64,000 nt of DNA from Posidonia oceanica (taxonomy: Eukaryota; Streptophyta; Magnoliopsida; Alismatales; Posidoniaceae): NCBI GenBank assembly GCA_037176725.1, contig JAZBRS010000039.1:27316001-27380000 (forward strand), given 5' to 3'. How positions within the stretch are numbered: position 1 is the stretch's first letter; each line of letters opens with the position of its first letter. The notes beneath the pieces were generated by a model. That model was given only the letters and a program-made list of their open reading frames with translations. It had not been told where the DNA came from and did not search any database. Below, one piece after another: positions 24,426 through 35,941 of the stretch. Made by a program: the position numbers and the translations under genes.

Positions 24426-25260
24426 GTATGCCCCCCTGAACCCCTGCATTGCATTCATTCGCATGGCATTTGCACAGTTTTCCTTGTTTTCGCTTTCTGT
24501 CTCTTTGAGCATGTAGAATAGGACTTCCCCTTTCTGCTTGTCTATTCAAATCCTCGTTTCGCGTTTCCCTGTGTGTTCCGTGTTGCGTTCTCCCTGGATT
24601 TGCCACTTTATGTGACTTTCTTCCCCTTTTTCCACGATCCGATCACATCGCGAGCTTTGGGCGGCATGCGAGACACATCGTGGAACGATTTAGTGGGAAA
24701 CAGTCACTAAGAGGTGGTAATCCCTCCGTTTGCACACTCTCCCCTCCGTAGATCTTCACACCTACTTGGAGAGGTCCAAAACAGCGTTTGTTCTTATACA
24801 CACGTTGTCTTGCCTCCCCTTTGACCCCTTTTAATCTTTTCCTGCATTCCTGCATTCTCGTGGCTTTTTCCGAGGTTTTTGCTTCACTGTTTTGGCACCG
24901 TTTCGCGTGCCCGCCCTCGTTTTCGCTCCGTTTTGCGTGCCCTTCTGTTTTCTTGTCTCGTTTTGCGCACTGTCTTGCCTTCTCGTTCGTTTTGCGTGCC
25001 GGTTTTATTCTTTCGCCCCGTTTTGCGTACCATTCTGTTTTCTCATCCTGTTTTGCGTGCCTTCCTGCTCTCTTGTCTCGTTTTGCACGCTGCCTTGTTT
25101 TCCGCTCGTTTTGCGTGCCGGTTTCGCTCTTTTGCATCGTTTTGCGTGCGTTGTTCGCTTCCCGCCTCGTTTTGCGTGTTTCGCGCCGTTTTCTCTTGCA
25201 TGTCGATCCCATTGCATGGTTTTCACGCTGTTTTGTTTTCTCGCTTGCATTTGCATATAG
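24426..25260 (+). other. Possible leader intron in the element A 5' LTR
   Basis: TTTCCAG|GTATGC at 24425/24426 and a pyrimidine-preceded TTTGCATATAG|GG ending at 25260 resemble plant splice sites. They are conserved in B and C. The interval contains the GTTTTGCGTGCC minisatellite (about 24895-25200). No transcript evidence is available from sequence. Confidence 0.4.
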
Positions 25261-25836
25261 GGCTGTGATGCTTACTGCCTGGAGTTCTCACGAGCTAGGT
25301 TACGCCTGGTTCGGAACACAGACAGCGCAGCTGAGCACTTAGAGAGCACGTTTACTTCCTTGCATTGTTTCTTCCCACTTAGAGCACTCCTTGAGCATTC
25401 ATTTAGGCATTCATAGGCACATAGGCATTCAATCCTGCATCTTTCTGTGTATGCGAGCGTAAGCCTAGAAAGACCGATTTTCAGGCGTGTCGGGGGTGCC
25501 TAATACCTTCCCCGCACGTAACAGGAGTCCTTACCCTGTCTTTTGGCCCGCAATGACTGTACCACCCTTATCCTAGGCTAGAGTCATCTCATTTGCATGT
25601 ATTTGCATTTGTTTCCCTTTGCATTGCTTTGCTTTGCATTTATTGCTCGGTTTTGCGCGTTAATTCACGCATTACCCCGGTTTTCCTCGTCTTCCGTTAA
25701 TAGACGTGGTGGCGACTCTGATTTGTCTTATCTTTCCTTTTTCTCCTCGATTTTAAGTGTTTTTCGAGTTGAGCCTCTTCCTCGGATCTCAATCGCCGCT
25801 AAATAGCGAGCCTGGTTCCGATCGGGATCGCTACAG

Positions 25837-25854
25837 TGGCGACTCCGCTGGGGA
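25837..25854 (+). other. Element A primer-binding site
   Basis: TGGCGACTCCGCTGGGGA, one base after the 5' LTR, identical to element C. It fits the tRNA-Arg type PBS recalled for Ogre elements. Confidence 0.9.
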
Positions 25855-27164
25855 TCTCATAGACTCCGGCTTTCGCTCTTGGTTTCTTCGCTCGCCTGTT
25901 TTGCAGTTTTGTCTGCCTTGTGTGCCTTCTTTGCCTGTTTTGCTCGCCTTTCTGTGCAAACTCCTAGCAAGTCGCTTCGTGGCTACTTTGCTTGGGTTTT
26001 GCACCTCTTTCGCCTCGGTTTGTGCTTTCTTTTACCTGGCTTCGCTTATTTGCTTGTTTATTTACTTATTGTCTTGCTTATGCTCCTATTTCTTTTACAG
26101 TCTGCTTACTTTTACCTTGTTTTGCCTTACTTGCTTATTATTGCTTTAATTCTTGCACATTGCATGTCTACATACTTTGTTTGGCTAAAATACATGCTTT
26201 TTGGATGTTGAATGCTTCTTTTACACTCTTGCTATGCCACTACACACGCACATACTATGCTTACATGCCTTTTGACTTGATGAATGCTTCTTTTTCACCA
26301 TCATATTCACAAACACTCGCACATGCCATGAACATGCCTTTTGTTGTGTTGTATGATGGTTGCTTGCCATTTTGACTGATTTTCTTCCCTTTTGCACATG
26401 CCATGCTTAGGATAGTAGAGACCTGTCTGCTTCCCCCATGGTTAACTAAAAAATGCAAGTAAAAAGAACTTCTAGGGGCAACTAGAGACTACAAACAATC
26501 CTTCACTCCCTTTGGTTAATAAAACACGCAAGATAAAAAATTCTAATCATTTGCATAAGCATCATATAGGGCATGCATTCTTCTCCTCTAAGTCCACCTA
26601 CTAGTCTGCGAAGGACGATTCCGGCCTCTTGTTCCACTGCTTTGGGCGTGGCATAAGTTGGTCGGTCCGTCCCCTCCTTTTCCAGGGGTCGTGTCGGTGT
26701 TAGTAGAGGGTACCACCCACGCTTTGGCAGGGTAGAGGCCACTAACGCACCACTCTGTCATTACCTGAGCTTTGGGCCGGGAGTTAGACAGGGGACCTAC
26801 TTTTTCTGACCTGAGTCGGTGACCCGTACATCCAGGGATACCCGGAGTAGACAGCCTTGCTAGGAAACACTAGTTAGGTAAGGGGGGCATACTAGAAAGC
26901 ATGCATATCATTCACGCCACTTAACTGACTCATTTGCATTCATCTCTTAGTTTCTAACCCTAATTTCCTTCTGTTGTGTCAGCGTGATCGGTAAGCGAGT
27001 TCCCTTTGCCAGAGCTTGAGTACCGACCCTCGTTGACGCCCCTGTTGCGACCTATTCGCGACCATTCCCTTTCCGAGCTATCCGCACTTGCGACGATAGC
27101 TCCTCTTAGGAAGCACCGCTTGAACACCCGTCGCAGCCCAGTTCTCACACGCTCTAGGTCAGCA
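25855..27164 (+). other. Element A leader between PBS and gag
   Basis: No ORF in this stretch looks like a gene. The first 550 bases are T-rich. From about 26490 to 26990 the sequence is strongly conserved with element C (62980-63470) and element B (complement), for example GAGCTTTGGGCCGGGAGTTA and GACCTGAGTCGGTGACCC. An acceptor-like CTTCTGTTGTGTCAG ends at 26982 after a CTAAC. Such a conserved leader could hold packaging or splicing signals. Confidence 0.6.
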
Positions 27165-29759
27165 ATGGCCCAGTACGTTAGTGAGCCTTCTTTTACTCCT
27201 GTCACGGAGGGTGTTTCCGTTCTGGCCCCCCCGGTTGCTCTTTCTGTCCCACTTGTTCCCCCTCCGACGCCAGGGTTTCCTCCTCTGACGTCTCTAGGTT
27301 CTCAGTACACCCCGGGACAGTGGCAAGCCTCCCTTCCTCCGGATCCGGTCGCCGAGTCTATCTTGACGGCCGTTACTCGCGCTCCGGAGACGCCACTGCC
27401 CCCTCCGTCCCAGGGATACGTCGCTTTCGACATCCCTTCCACCGTTGCTGCGACTTTCTCTGTAGAATCCTTCCCTCCCAGACCGTCTGTGTCCGTGCCA
27501 CTTGTTTCTCAGCCCCCGTCGGCACTGCACTTCAGCGTCCCTACTGCCGAGACGCCCGAAGCACAGTACCAGCACCTGATGGAGCTTGCCCAGAGACTGT
27601 AGGGCATGGCTCTATCAGTTCGTCCTCCTTCTGCTTCTGTCGTTCCTGAGGTTCCTCCAAGGCCAGTTCCTGCATTTCTTGCATCAACCTCTGCACCTCC
27701 GCCTCGACCATCGTTGCAACTGCTCACGGTTCCGGCGATGGGGGCTCGTTTACCGCCTCCTGCACAACACTTAGCACAGCATGCTCCACTTCCTTCTGGT
27801 GGTCAACCCTTTGGATCGGCTGGAGCCCAGTACCTCACTGGCTCGCTGTCTGGCACCCCGCCTGCACAGCAATTGGTGCTCCGCCATCCTACCCCTGTCC
27901 CAGCACAGCATGGCATTTATTCTTCTCCCCTCCCTCAAGTCCAGCATCCCGCATACACTCCTGCATACACTATCCCCCAGCACGGATACGCCGGCCATCC
28001 CGTTGCTCCACCAGGCGACGCTATGGTAGATCCGGAGGAGCACATAGGTGCGACCCATTCGGCGTATGTGCTCGCTACCCCTGCTGATCCCTCTCCTACA
28101 GCAGCAATCCCAGACCCCATTAATAACCGGATGGACGTCTTGGAGAAAGCACTACGACTAGTGCAGGGTACTGAGCACCAGACCTACCAATTCCGAGACC
28201 TCTGCTGCTTTCCAGAGGCGGTACTCCCTCCGAAGTTCAAAATCCCGGACTTCGAGAAGTATAATGGTAGGGGCTGCCCTGTAGCACACCTGAAGGCGTA
28301 TTGCGGTGATCTCGCTCAGCTTCAGGCTGACGAGAGGTTGCTGATCCGCTTGTTCCAGAAGAGTTTGACCGGGCCGGCACTCAAGTGGTTCACATCACTC
28401 GATATGTCAGCCATCAAGACTTGGAACGACCTCAGTCAGGCGTTCCTGGAACAATACTCCTTCAACCTCGATCTTGTCCCAAAGAGGGCGGACTTGATCG
28501 CCATCAAGCAGAACTCTAGCAAGCCGTTCGGGGAGTACGTCGGCCGCTGGCGCGCCCTTGCCTCTCAGGTTCGAGATAGACCCTCTGACGAGGAATCTAT
28601 CGAGATCGTTATCAAAGGGGTGCAGCCGTCTCTTGGAGCTCTGCTTAGCATCCAACCAGTCACTACTTTTGCGGCACTCATCAGAGCTGGAGCGCGCGTG
28701 GAGAGTTCTTTGCGGAGTGGCAACTTCCCAGCTCTCTCTGTGTTCGCTAAGCAGGCAGTGATAAGCAGCAACAGTGCCAACAGCAGCACCTCCAACAACA
28801 ACAACAGCGGCAGCAACAACAACCGCCCGAAGAGGAAGGACTCGCCGAAACCCGCTGTTGCATTTGTCGATTCTCCTGCTGTGCCTGTTCGCTTGCCGTC
28901 ACGGCCTGCCCCAGCTCAGATGGTGTACGCTCCTGCACCTAGGAATCCACACACACCGCACATCACAACCACCGCTAGACCGGTCTATCCTGCCGCACCG
29001 GTTCAGCAAGGCCCGTACCCAAGGCAAAGAAGACCACCCGCTGAGAGGAGGAATTTCACCCCACTGGTGGAACCGCTCACGGACATCTTGCCGAAGGTGG
29101 CATCGCTCCTGAAGTTCCCGGAGGTTCGTCCGCCACCAAGCCCTCTGCCGCATTGGTTTAGGCCGGACCTCTTCTGCAATTTCCATCGAAGCGTCGGGCA
29201 TTCGACGGACAATTGCTTCTCCCTGCGGAACGCAATTCAGGACCTGATCGAATCGGGAACGATTGTGATCGACACACATGAGGCTTCCACTCAAGCACGC
29301 ACCCATGCATCTGCATCTCCAGCTGTTCCCCCGCATTCTGGCATCGTCCGCCAACCTTTACCGGAGCACTCTTATCCGGGAAGGGCGGGAACCTCAGGCG
29401 TCCACTCTGTCTTTCCCTCTGGGCCCGCTACCTCTGTAGTAGACCCTTTCGATCTTATCTCTGACCTCTCTGAGCCTTTCCCAGTCAGTCTCTATTTGGC
29501 GGCAGTTGCCGGCTCCGAGTCGGGATTCCATTTGATCCGACTGCGTGCCAGGCCGGAGCGCCCTCGCGCGTCTCCCACCGTGCTCCCTCAGGCTCAATCT
29601 CCTGTACACCTTTTAGCCAGAGCCCAGCCTAGTTCTCCCATTCATCTTCTAGGGCGACCTCAACCACACCTTCTAGGCAGACCTCAACCTGCCCCAGCCT
29701 TCCCACCCCAACAACCATACCCACTAGATAGACCTCAGCATTCTATAGGCCCCCTGTAA
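27165..29759 (+). pseudogene. gag: Element A gag region (one nonsense, ends at a frameshift)
   Basis: The start is ATG at 27165 (MAQYVSEPS), because GTCAGCAATGGCCCAG is shared by A, B and C. The upstream in-frame ATG at 27006 is not shared. A Pro/Gln-rich N-terminal part is followed by a Retrotrans_gag capsid-like domain at about 28290-28580 (LTGPALKWF, FLEQYSFNLD), an Asn/Ser-rich basic linker (28760-28870) and a zinc knuckle at 29175-29216 of form C-X2-H-X4-H-X4-C, the variant typical of Tat elements. A TAG at 27600-27602 replaces the CAG seen in B. A one-base deletion near 29750 moves the reading to another frame, so the frame ends at 29757-29759. It encodes the structural protein of the virus-like particle and, in B, is continuous with pol. 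Confidence 0.93.
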
Positions 29760-30316
29760 CCCCTCCTGTGCTCGCAGCACGTGCTCCAGTCGTCATTGAT
29801 TTGACCCTGGACACCCATCGCATCCCCTACAGCTATGCCATAGAAATGTGCGCGGAAGTAACGCGATCGGGGAGGGTTTATAGGCCCCCAGCACCGGCAA
29901 CTAGGCCAACTCACCCTGGACCTGTTATACCCCCACCCTCAGGCCAACCCTTAGCAGATCCAGCCCCAGATCAGCCTGTAGTTAGCCAAGCCCCTAGCCG
30001 GCCTGTAGTAACCCAGCTTCCTGCCACTACCCCTGTAGAACCTGCTAGAATCACCCCTCCAGCTGCTAGGAGAGACCAACCTAGAGCAGACCTAACCTCC
30101 CAGCTTAAGAAGGTTAAAGCCGACATCTCTATCTGGGATTTGATCCACACTTCTGCCGAGCACCGCGAGGCTTTTCTTCGCGTGTTCCAGGCTGCTCGTG
30201 TGTCCCAGTCCATTGAGCCTTCTGCCTTGGAGAGCATGGTTGGGTTAATCGCGGAGCCCCAGGTCATCTCTTTTACGAGTGATGAGCTGCCTCCGGCGGG
30301 GATTAATCACAACTAG
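29760..30316 (+). pseudogene. Element A gag-protease linker region
   Basis: This is the continuation of the polyprotein after the frameshift, read in the new frame to the TAG at 30314-30316. That codon is CAG in element B. The segment is Pro-rich (29880-30070) and ends with a short conserved region (SIWDLIHTSAEHREAFLRV, LIAEPQVISF). Regions like this precede the protease in Tat-type polyproteins. No enzymatic motif is present. In B the same residues are continuous with gag and protease. Confidence 0.85.
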
Positions 30317-33300
30317 CCCCTATTCGTCACGGTGCAGTTCAAAAACTTTCGCATTCCCCTAACACTGGTTGATAACGGGTCAGGCCTTAACGTCTGCCCC
30401 TTGCGTACAGCAACCAAGCTCGGATTCAAAGCCGAGGATATCACGCCAGCCGTAAAGGGAATGACTGCTTTTGACAACACTCACCATGACGCTCTAGGGA
30501 TTCTGATTATCCCTCTGGCTATCGGCCCGGTCGTCTTCGACGTAGAATTCTATGTCGTCGACTTGAAGCCTAACTTCAATCTTCTGCTTGGGCGCCCTTG
30601 GCTTCACAAGCATCAGGTCCTTCCTTCGACCCTCCATCGAATGATAAAGTACCGTCGTGGCGATGATGTCATTGTCGTCATGGCGGAGAACTTTGAGAAG
30701 GAGCGGATTGAAGCAGTCTCTCCCGTGTCTTCGCAATCCATCCCATTTGACCCTGAGACTTCTGAAGCCCTCTATCGCGTTAACCGGTGCGAGCCAGTTA
30801 ACTTCGTTCCTGATCTTGAACGTGTCAACTCTTTGGCTGTTCACAGTAACCCCTTTCGAATGGTCGAGAATGTATGTCACAGGTGGGGTTACACAAAGGG
30901 TACGCCGCTCGGGTGTCACGGCCAAGGGATCGCGGAGCCGATCATAGCAGTGGAGCGAAGGAAGTCTGAAGGTCTCGGCTACGAACCAAAGTTCGACGAA
31001 GATCACTGCTTTCAACTCAGAGATCGTGCACCAGCCATTCCCAGAGACCTCACTAACTTTACCAGTGCAGGAATTCTGGGATCAACCGACTACCAAGCCG
31101 CAGCGCCAATAGAGGATTGGGTGTGTGTTGAGGACTACTACTCGGATGAGGAGCAGTCTGATGCAACAGAGGCAGTCCCAATCAGTTCAGCAGAAACAGT
31201 GGTCAGAGCAGAGACCCCACAGTCAATTTATTTAGCTCTCCCTCTGGCAGAAACAGCAGGCAGTTCAGCAGGTCCTGTGGCAAATGCAAGTTCTCATCCT
31301 TTTCCAGCCACACCAGCTTCTCAAGAGCAGTCAGCAGCAGTGCAGGAGTCAGAGACACTCCTCTTGGCAGAACCAAGCATGCTACCAGCGGTCATAGCAA
31401 CATCAGTGCCACTGCCCCCATCTCTGGAGGGGCAGTCCATCAACTCAGTCAGCAGCGTGGCCCAGCCCGCTCCCTCAGCATCATCTTCAGGAATGCAGTT
31501 GGCCCAGTCCGCTTCGCATTCTCCTGACGACCTGCAGCAGCTCTCATGGCAGGACCCTATGGCGTCAGAGGCTGCGCTCTCTCAGTTACGGCCCGATACA
31601 AAAGGCCAACTGAGCACTACACTCTCCGGGCCCTTGAGCCCTCCAAGGAGCACCCCTGTTTACTCTTCCGTAGTGACCCTGGAAGCTTATCCATCAGCAG
31701 CACCGCTGGCCTGTCTATTTGGGCCTTCTACATCTGAACTGCCATCAGCGGACGCGCCCGTGAACCAGATCATGCAGACCCCAAGGGCGGCGATCCATCT
31801 TGCAGCCGGGCCAGTGCCGCAGGCCCCCAGCGCCTACTACGTCGACTCCCCCTCAGACGAGGAAGAAGGAGCGGCGATAGAAGCCCAGGTCGATTCTTGG
31901 ATGTCCGACTTAGAGCTACTCTATCAAGAACAGATCAAGTCGATAACAGAAGACCTGGCAGATCACCAAGCTGCAGAAAGGAAAGGAAAAGCCGTAGTCA
32001 TGGATCCTCCTCTGCAAGAGGACCATGCTTCTATCATGGTCCTGGAAGACTCAGCAACGCCGGACTCCCCTAGACCAGATGAGCTCATCAATCTTCAACC
32101 AGAAGGTGGGTCTAGGTGGTTTGTACAACCCATGCCTCACCTGAGCAATATATCGAGCGGTAGTAACCAGATTAGCCGCCAGTCTGGCATATCCTCCACA
32201 AGCACACTAGAAGACCCAGAGGGAGGAACATCAGCAGTACATGCAGCAGCAGTAACAGAGCAGAATGCCTCAGCAGTAGAGCAGTCAGCAGCCTCGGCAG
32301 CAGAACAGTCAGCAGAGCAGTCAGTAGTATCAGCAGCAGAATCAGCAGAGCACATAGCAAAGCCAGTCGGGCCAGAGCAAACAGCAGAAGGAGTTGCTAG
32401 GACGGAGGTCGCGCACCGAGGCTACAAGAATACTCGAGTAAGCGTGACCATCCTGAAGCGTCACCAGGGCCAAGCAGCAGAACACATACACTCTTTCAGC
32501 ATCACAAGCCCTTCTTTTGAGAAAGAGATCCTCTCAGAACTTATTGCCTATGGAGAGGAGGATGATACAGGCATGGATGAGACTGACGAACCTTTGCCCG
32601 AGTTCCGGCCCTATGACGACGACCCAGAAGGCCCCAACCTCCATGTCGAAGAAGAAACGGAGGTTGTCAACATCGGCACAGCTGAGGAAGTCAGAGAAGT
32701 TTGCATTAGTGCCCAGCTGCCCGCCCAGGCTCGAGCAGAATTCATCGCATTCCTGAAAGAATATGCGGATGTCTTCGCTTGGAGTTATGAAGATATGGTC
32801 GGCCTTGACATAGAGATAGTGGTGCACAATCTGCCCTTGAATCCAGATGCCAAGCCAGTAAAGCAGAAACTAAGAAGATGGCGACCGCAGTGGCTGCTCA
32901 TGATCAAGGAAGAGATAATGAAGCAGCTCGGAGTCAACTTTCTGAAGGTCGTTCTTTATCCTGAATGGCTGGCAAACATTGTACCTGTGCCCAAGAAAGA
33001 TGGCCGAATCCGGATCTGTATCGACTACAGGGACCTGAACAAGGCGAGTCCCAAGGACGACTTTCCATTGCCTCACATTGACGTCCTAGTCGACAATACA
33101 GCGGGCCACAAAATGCTCTCCTTCATGGACGGCTTTTCTGGATACAATCAGATCAAAATGGCAGAAGAGGACATGGAAAAGACTTCATTCATCACCCCTT
33201 GGGGAGTCTTCTGCTACCAAGTCATGCCGTTCGGCCTAAAAAATGCTGGTGCAACCTATCAGAGGGCCATGACTGCATTATTCCACGACCTCATGCACCA

Positions 33301-34069
33301 AGAAGTGGAGGTCTATGTAGATGATATGATCACCAAAACCAAAGAGCCCGAGGATCATCTTGCCTGTCTCAGAAAGCTCTTTGACCGTCTACGGAAGTAC
33401 AAGCTGCGCCTGAATCCCAAGAAGTGCGTATTCGGGGTGTCTTCTGGCAAATTGCTCGGCTACATTGTTAGCCAAAGGGGGATTGAGGTGGACCCGTTGA
33501 AAGCACAAGCCATCGTGGACATGCCACCCCCTAGAACTGAAAAAGAAGTCAGAAGTCTGCTTGGGCGTTTACAATTTATCAGTCGCTTCATTGCACAGCT
33601 TACGCCCATCTGCGAACCCATATTCAAGCTCTTAAAGAAGAATGCGCAGATTCACTGGAGCGAGGAGTGTCAGGCTGCATTTGCCAAGATCAAGCAGCTG
33701 TTGATCAAGCCTCTTGTCCTGGTCCCGCCTACGCCGGGGAGACCTTTACTTCTCTACCTTTCTACCACGCAGCATTCCATGGGCGCCGTCTTGGGCCAAC
33801 ATGACGAATCTGGTAGGAAGGAGCGCGCCATCTACTACCTGAGCAAGAAATTTAATGAATGCGAAGCCAGGTACACAACACTAGAGAAGACTTGCTTGTC
33901 ACTTGTCTGGGCTGCACAGAAGCTGAGACACTACATGATGGCATACCCAGTACAGCTCTTATGCCGGCATGATCCTATCAAATTCCTCTTCCAGAAGCCG
34001 ACCATGGTGGGCAGATGTGCTAAGTGGCAGGTGTTATTGTCTCAGTACGACATCACCTTCGTCACATAG
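30317..34069 (+). pseudogene. pol: Element A protease, reverse transcriptase and first RNase H
   Basis: The frame is open from the stop at 30316 to TAG 34067-34069. The first ATG at 30332 is internal and not a natural start. The aspartic protease motif DNGS (LVDNGSGLNVCP) is at 30371-30382. A long Ser/Ala/Gln-rich linker with acidic patches follows (about 31130-32650). Reverse transcriptase is at about 32950-33480, with PVPKKDGRIRICIDYRDLN, MPFGLKNAGATYQ and the catalytic YVDDM at 33314-33328. A Ty3-type RNase H-like domain follows at about 33735-34069 (LLLYLSTTQHSMGAVL, YYLSKKFNECEARYTTLE). The TAG at 34067 is CAG in B. The enzymes copy element RNA into DNA in the particle. Apart from the stop codons, catalytic motifs look preserved. 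Confidence 0.94.
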
Positions 34070-35941
34070 AAATCCATGAAGGGTCAAGCAATGGCAGACC
34101 ATCTTGCTGACCTCCCTCTGCCTGAATACCAACCCCTCCAGATGCAGTTCCCTGATGAAGACATTCTCTTTGCAATGGAGGACTCTGAGCAGAAAAATCC
34201 TGAAGAACCAGAGGAATGGCAGCTCTACTTTGATGGTGCAGTCAACAAGAAGGGCCGAGGCGTAGGCGCAGTGCTGGCCACGCCCCAAGGACAGATGACT
34301 CCTTTCGCGAGGAAGCTGACTTTCACCTGCACAAACAACGAGGCAGAGTACGAAGCATGCATCCTGGGGTTGAAAGTCGCCCTCGAGCATGAGGCGCAGA
34401 AGCTGCATGTGCACGGCGATGCCATGCTGGTAATTTCTCAAGTGAACGGCGAATGGAAGACAAAAGATCCCAAGCTTGTGCCGTATCACGAACACCTGCT
34501 GAGGCTGATGAAAGAATTCAAGAGCATCCGCTTCACATACCTGAACAGAGCAAAGAACGCGTATGTAGACGCGCTAGCAACTCTGGCATCCTGGCTCACC
34601 ATTTCTGAAGACAGCAGTGTGGATGTATCAGTCACTCGCATTGAACAGCCTGCATACTGCATGAGCATAGAAGAAGCGGATCCCACAGAGGGGCAGCCCT
34701 GGTATCAAGACATAAAATCTTTCCTGGAGTCTGGTAACTTTCCTCCTGATACCACGGCAGCAGACAAGAGAACTTTGGCACGTCTGGCGTCAAAGTATGT
34801 GTTAGGGGCCGGGCAGCTGTACAGAAGATCATACAACCAGATGCTACTGCGCTGCCTGAACAAATTGGAGGCGGATACGCTGATGCTTCAAGTGCATGCG
34901 GGGACTTGTGGCCCGCACATGAACGGCGTTCTCCTGGCCAAGAAGATCATGCTGCAAGGATATTTCTGGCAGACCATGGAAGCATACTGCTGCCGGTTCG
35001 TGCGTAGATGCCACAATTGTCAGATCCATGGAAACTTCATCAAGGCCCCTCCACATCAGCTGTACAACATGTCTTCGCCATGGCCTTTCTCCACCTGGGG
35101 GATCGATGTCATCAGCGCCATCCACCCTGCTGCTTCAAATGATCATCGTTACATTCTGGTAGCGATCGATTACTTTACCAAGTGGGTGGAAGCAGCCTCT
35201 TACAAGACAGTCACCGCCGTGGCAACAGAAAAATTTATCAGAAACAATATTGTTGCCCGATATGGGGTCTCGTACTCTGTCATCTCTGATAACGGCTCAA
35301 ACTTCATTGCCAAAAGGATCGAAGAATACTTGCAAAGCCTCAGAATCAAGCACCATCGATCCTCGCCTTATCGGCCTCAGATGAACGGAGCAGTGGAATC
35401 TGCAAACAAGAACATTGTCAAGATCCTGAAGAAAATGGCAGAAATCCACAAGGATTGGCACGACAAGCTCCCGTACGCGCTCTGGGCGTACAGGACATCA
35501 ATCCGGACCTCTACAGGAGCCACCCCGTACTCTCTGGTGTACGGCATGGAAGCGGTATTACCTGTTGAAGTGGAGATCCCCTCTCTGCGGATCCTGCGGG
35601 AAGCTGAGTTGGAAGAAGCAGAATGGGTCGAAGACCGCTGCGTCCAACTAAACTTGATTGATGAGCGCAGATTACAAGCCATGCACAACGCTCACTGCTA
35701 TCAGAAGCGGATGGCCAGAGCATTCTTGAAGAAGGTCCAGCCCAGAAGCTTCCAGCCAGGGGACCTTGTCTTGCGCGCCATTCACTTGCCGGACGATCGA
35801 GGGAAATTCCGGCCCAATTGGCGTGGCCCCTTCGTGGTCAAGCAGATCTTTTCAGGAGGCGCTGTAACTCTTGAGGATATGGACCAGGTCGAGCAGTCTG
35901 AGCCCGTCAACCTCTGTTATCTAAAAAAGTACTATCAGTAG
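34070..35941 (+). pseudogene. pol: Element A second (archaeal-like) RNase H and integrase
   Basis: Same frame as the preceding segment, open to TAG 35939-35941. The second RNase H is at about 34215-34590: YFDGAVNKKG (first Asp near 34232), NNEAEYEACILGL, HGDAMLVISQ and YVDALATLAS carry the acidic active-site residues. Two RNase H domains in series are the hallmark of the Tat lineage. Integrase follows: zinc-binding HAGTCGPH and CHNC (about 34890-35030), core D in WGID, D in ISDNGSNF and E in NGAVESANK, with 35 residues between the last two (about 35100-35400). The C-terminal KFRPNWRGPFVV is the GPY/F module; there is no chromodomain. This part has no internal stop and would need read-through of 34067 to be made. 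Confidence 0.93.

Larger units (their letters stand above)
19926..25835 (+). repeat. Element A 5' LTR (5910 bp)
   Basis: It runs from TGTTGACACC to GATCGCTACA. Compared by eye with 42022-47930 it shows about 40 substitutions and one indel (roughly 0.65%). Sub-blocks in order are A+C-rich U3 with AACCCTAA-like motifs and CT microsatellite (20340-20400), pyrimidine tract (21420-21530) and a TATA-like box (21813-21818). GC-rich proline-coding-like sequence (22050-23040), TTGCATTTTAGTCC repeats (23100-24180), a possible intron 24426-25260 with decayed minisatellite, and the U5 end follow. ORFs inside are not conserved as proteins between A, B and C. Confidence 0.96.

Noticed and set aside
27006..27164. 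Upstream ATG at 27006 as the gag start
   Set aside because: The frame is open upstream in A, but the residues before MAQ differ between A and B, and only the ATG in GTCAGCAATGGCCCAG is shared by A, B and C.
35700..35941. Chromodomain or envelope-like domain after integrase
   Set aside because: The integrase ends shortly after the GPF module with LKKYYQ. No chromodomain motif and no transmembrane or signal segment is present in the following ORF.
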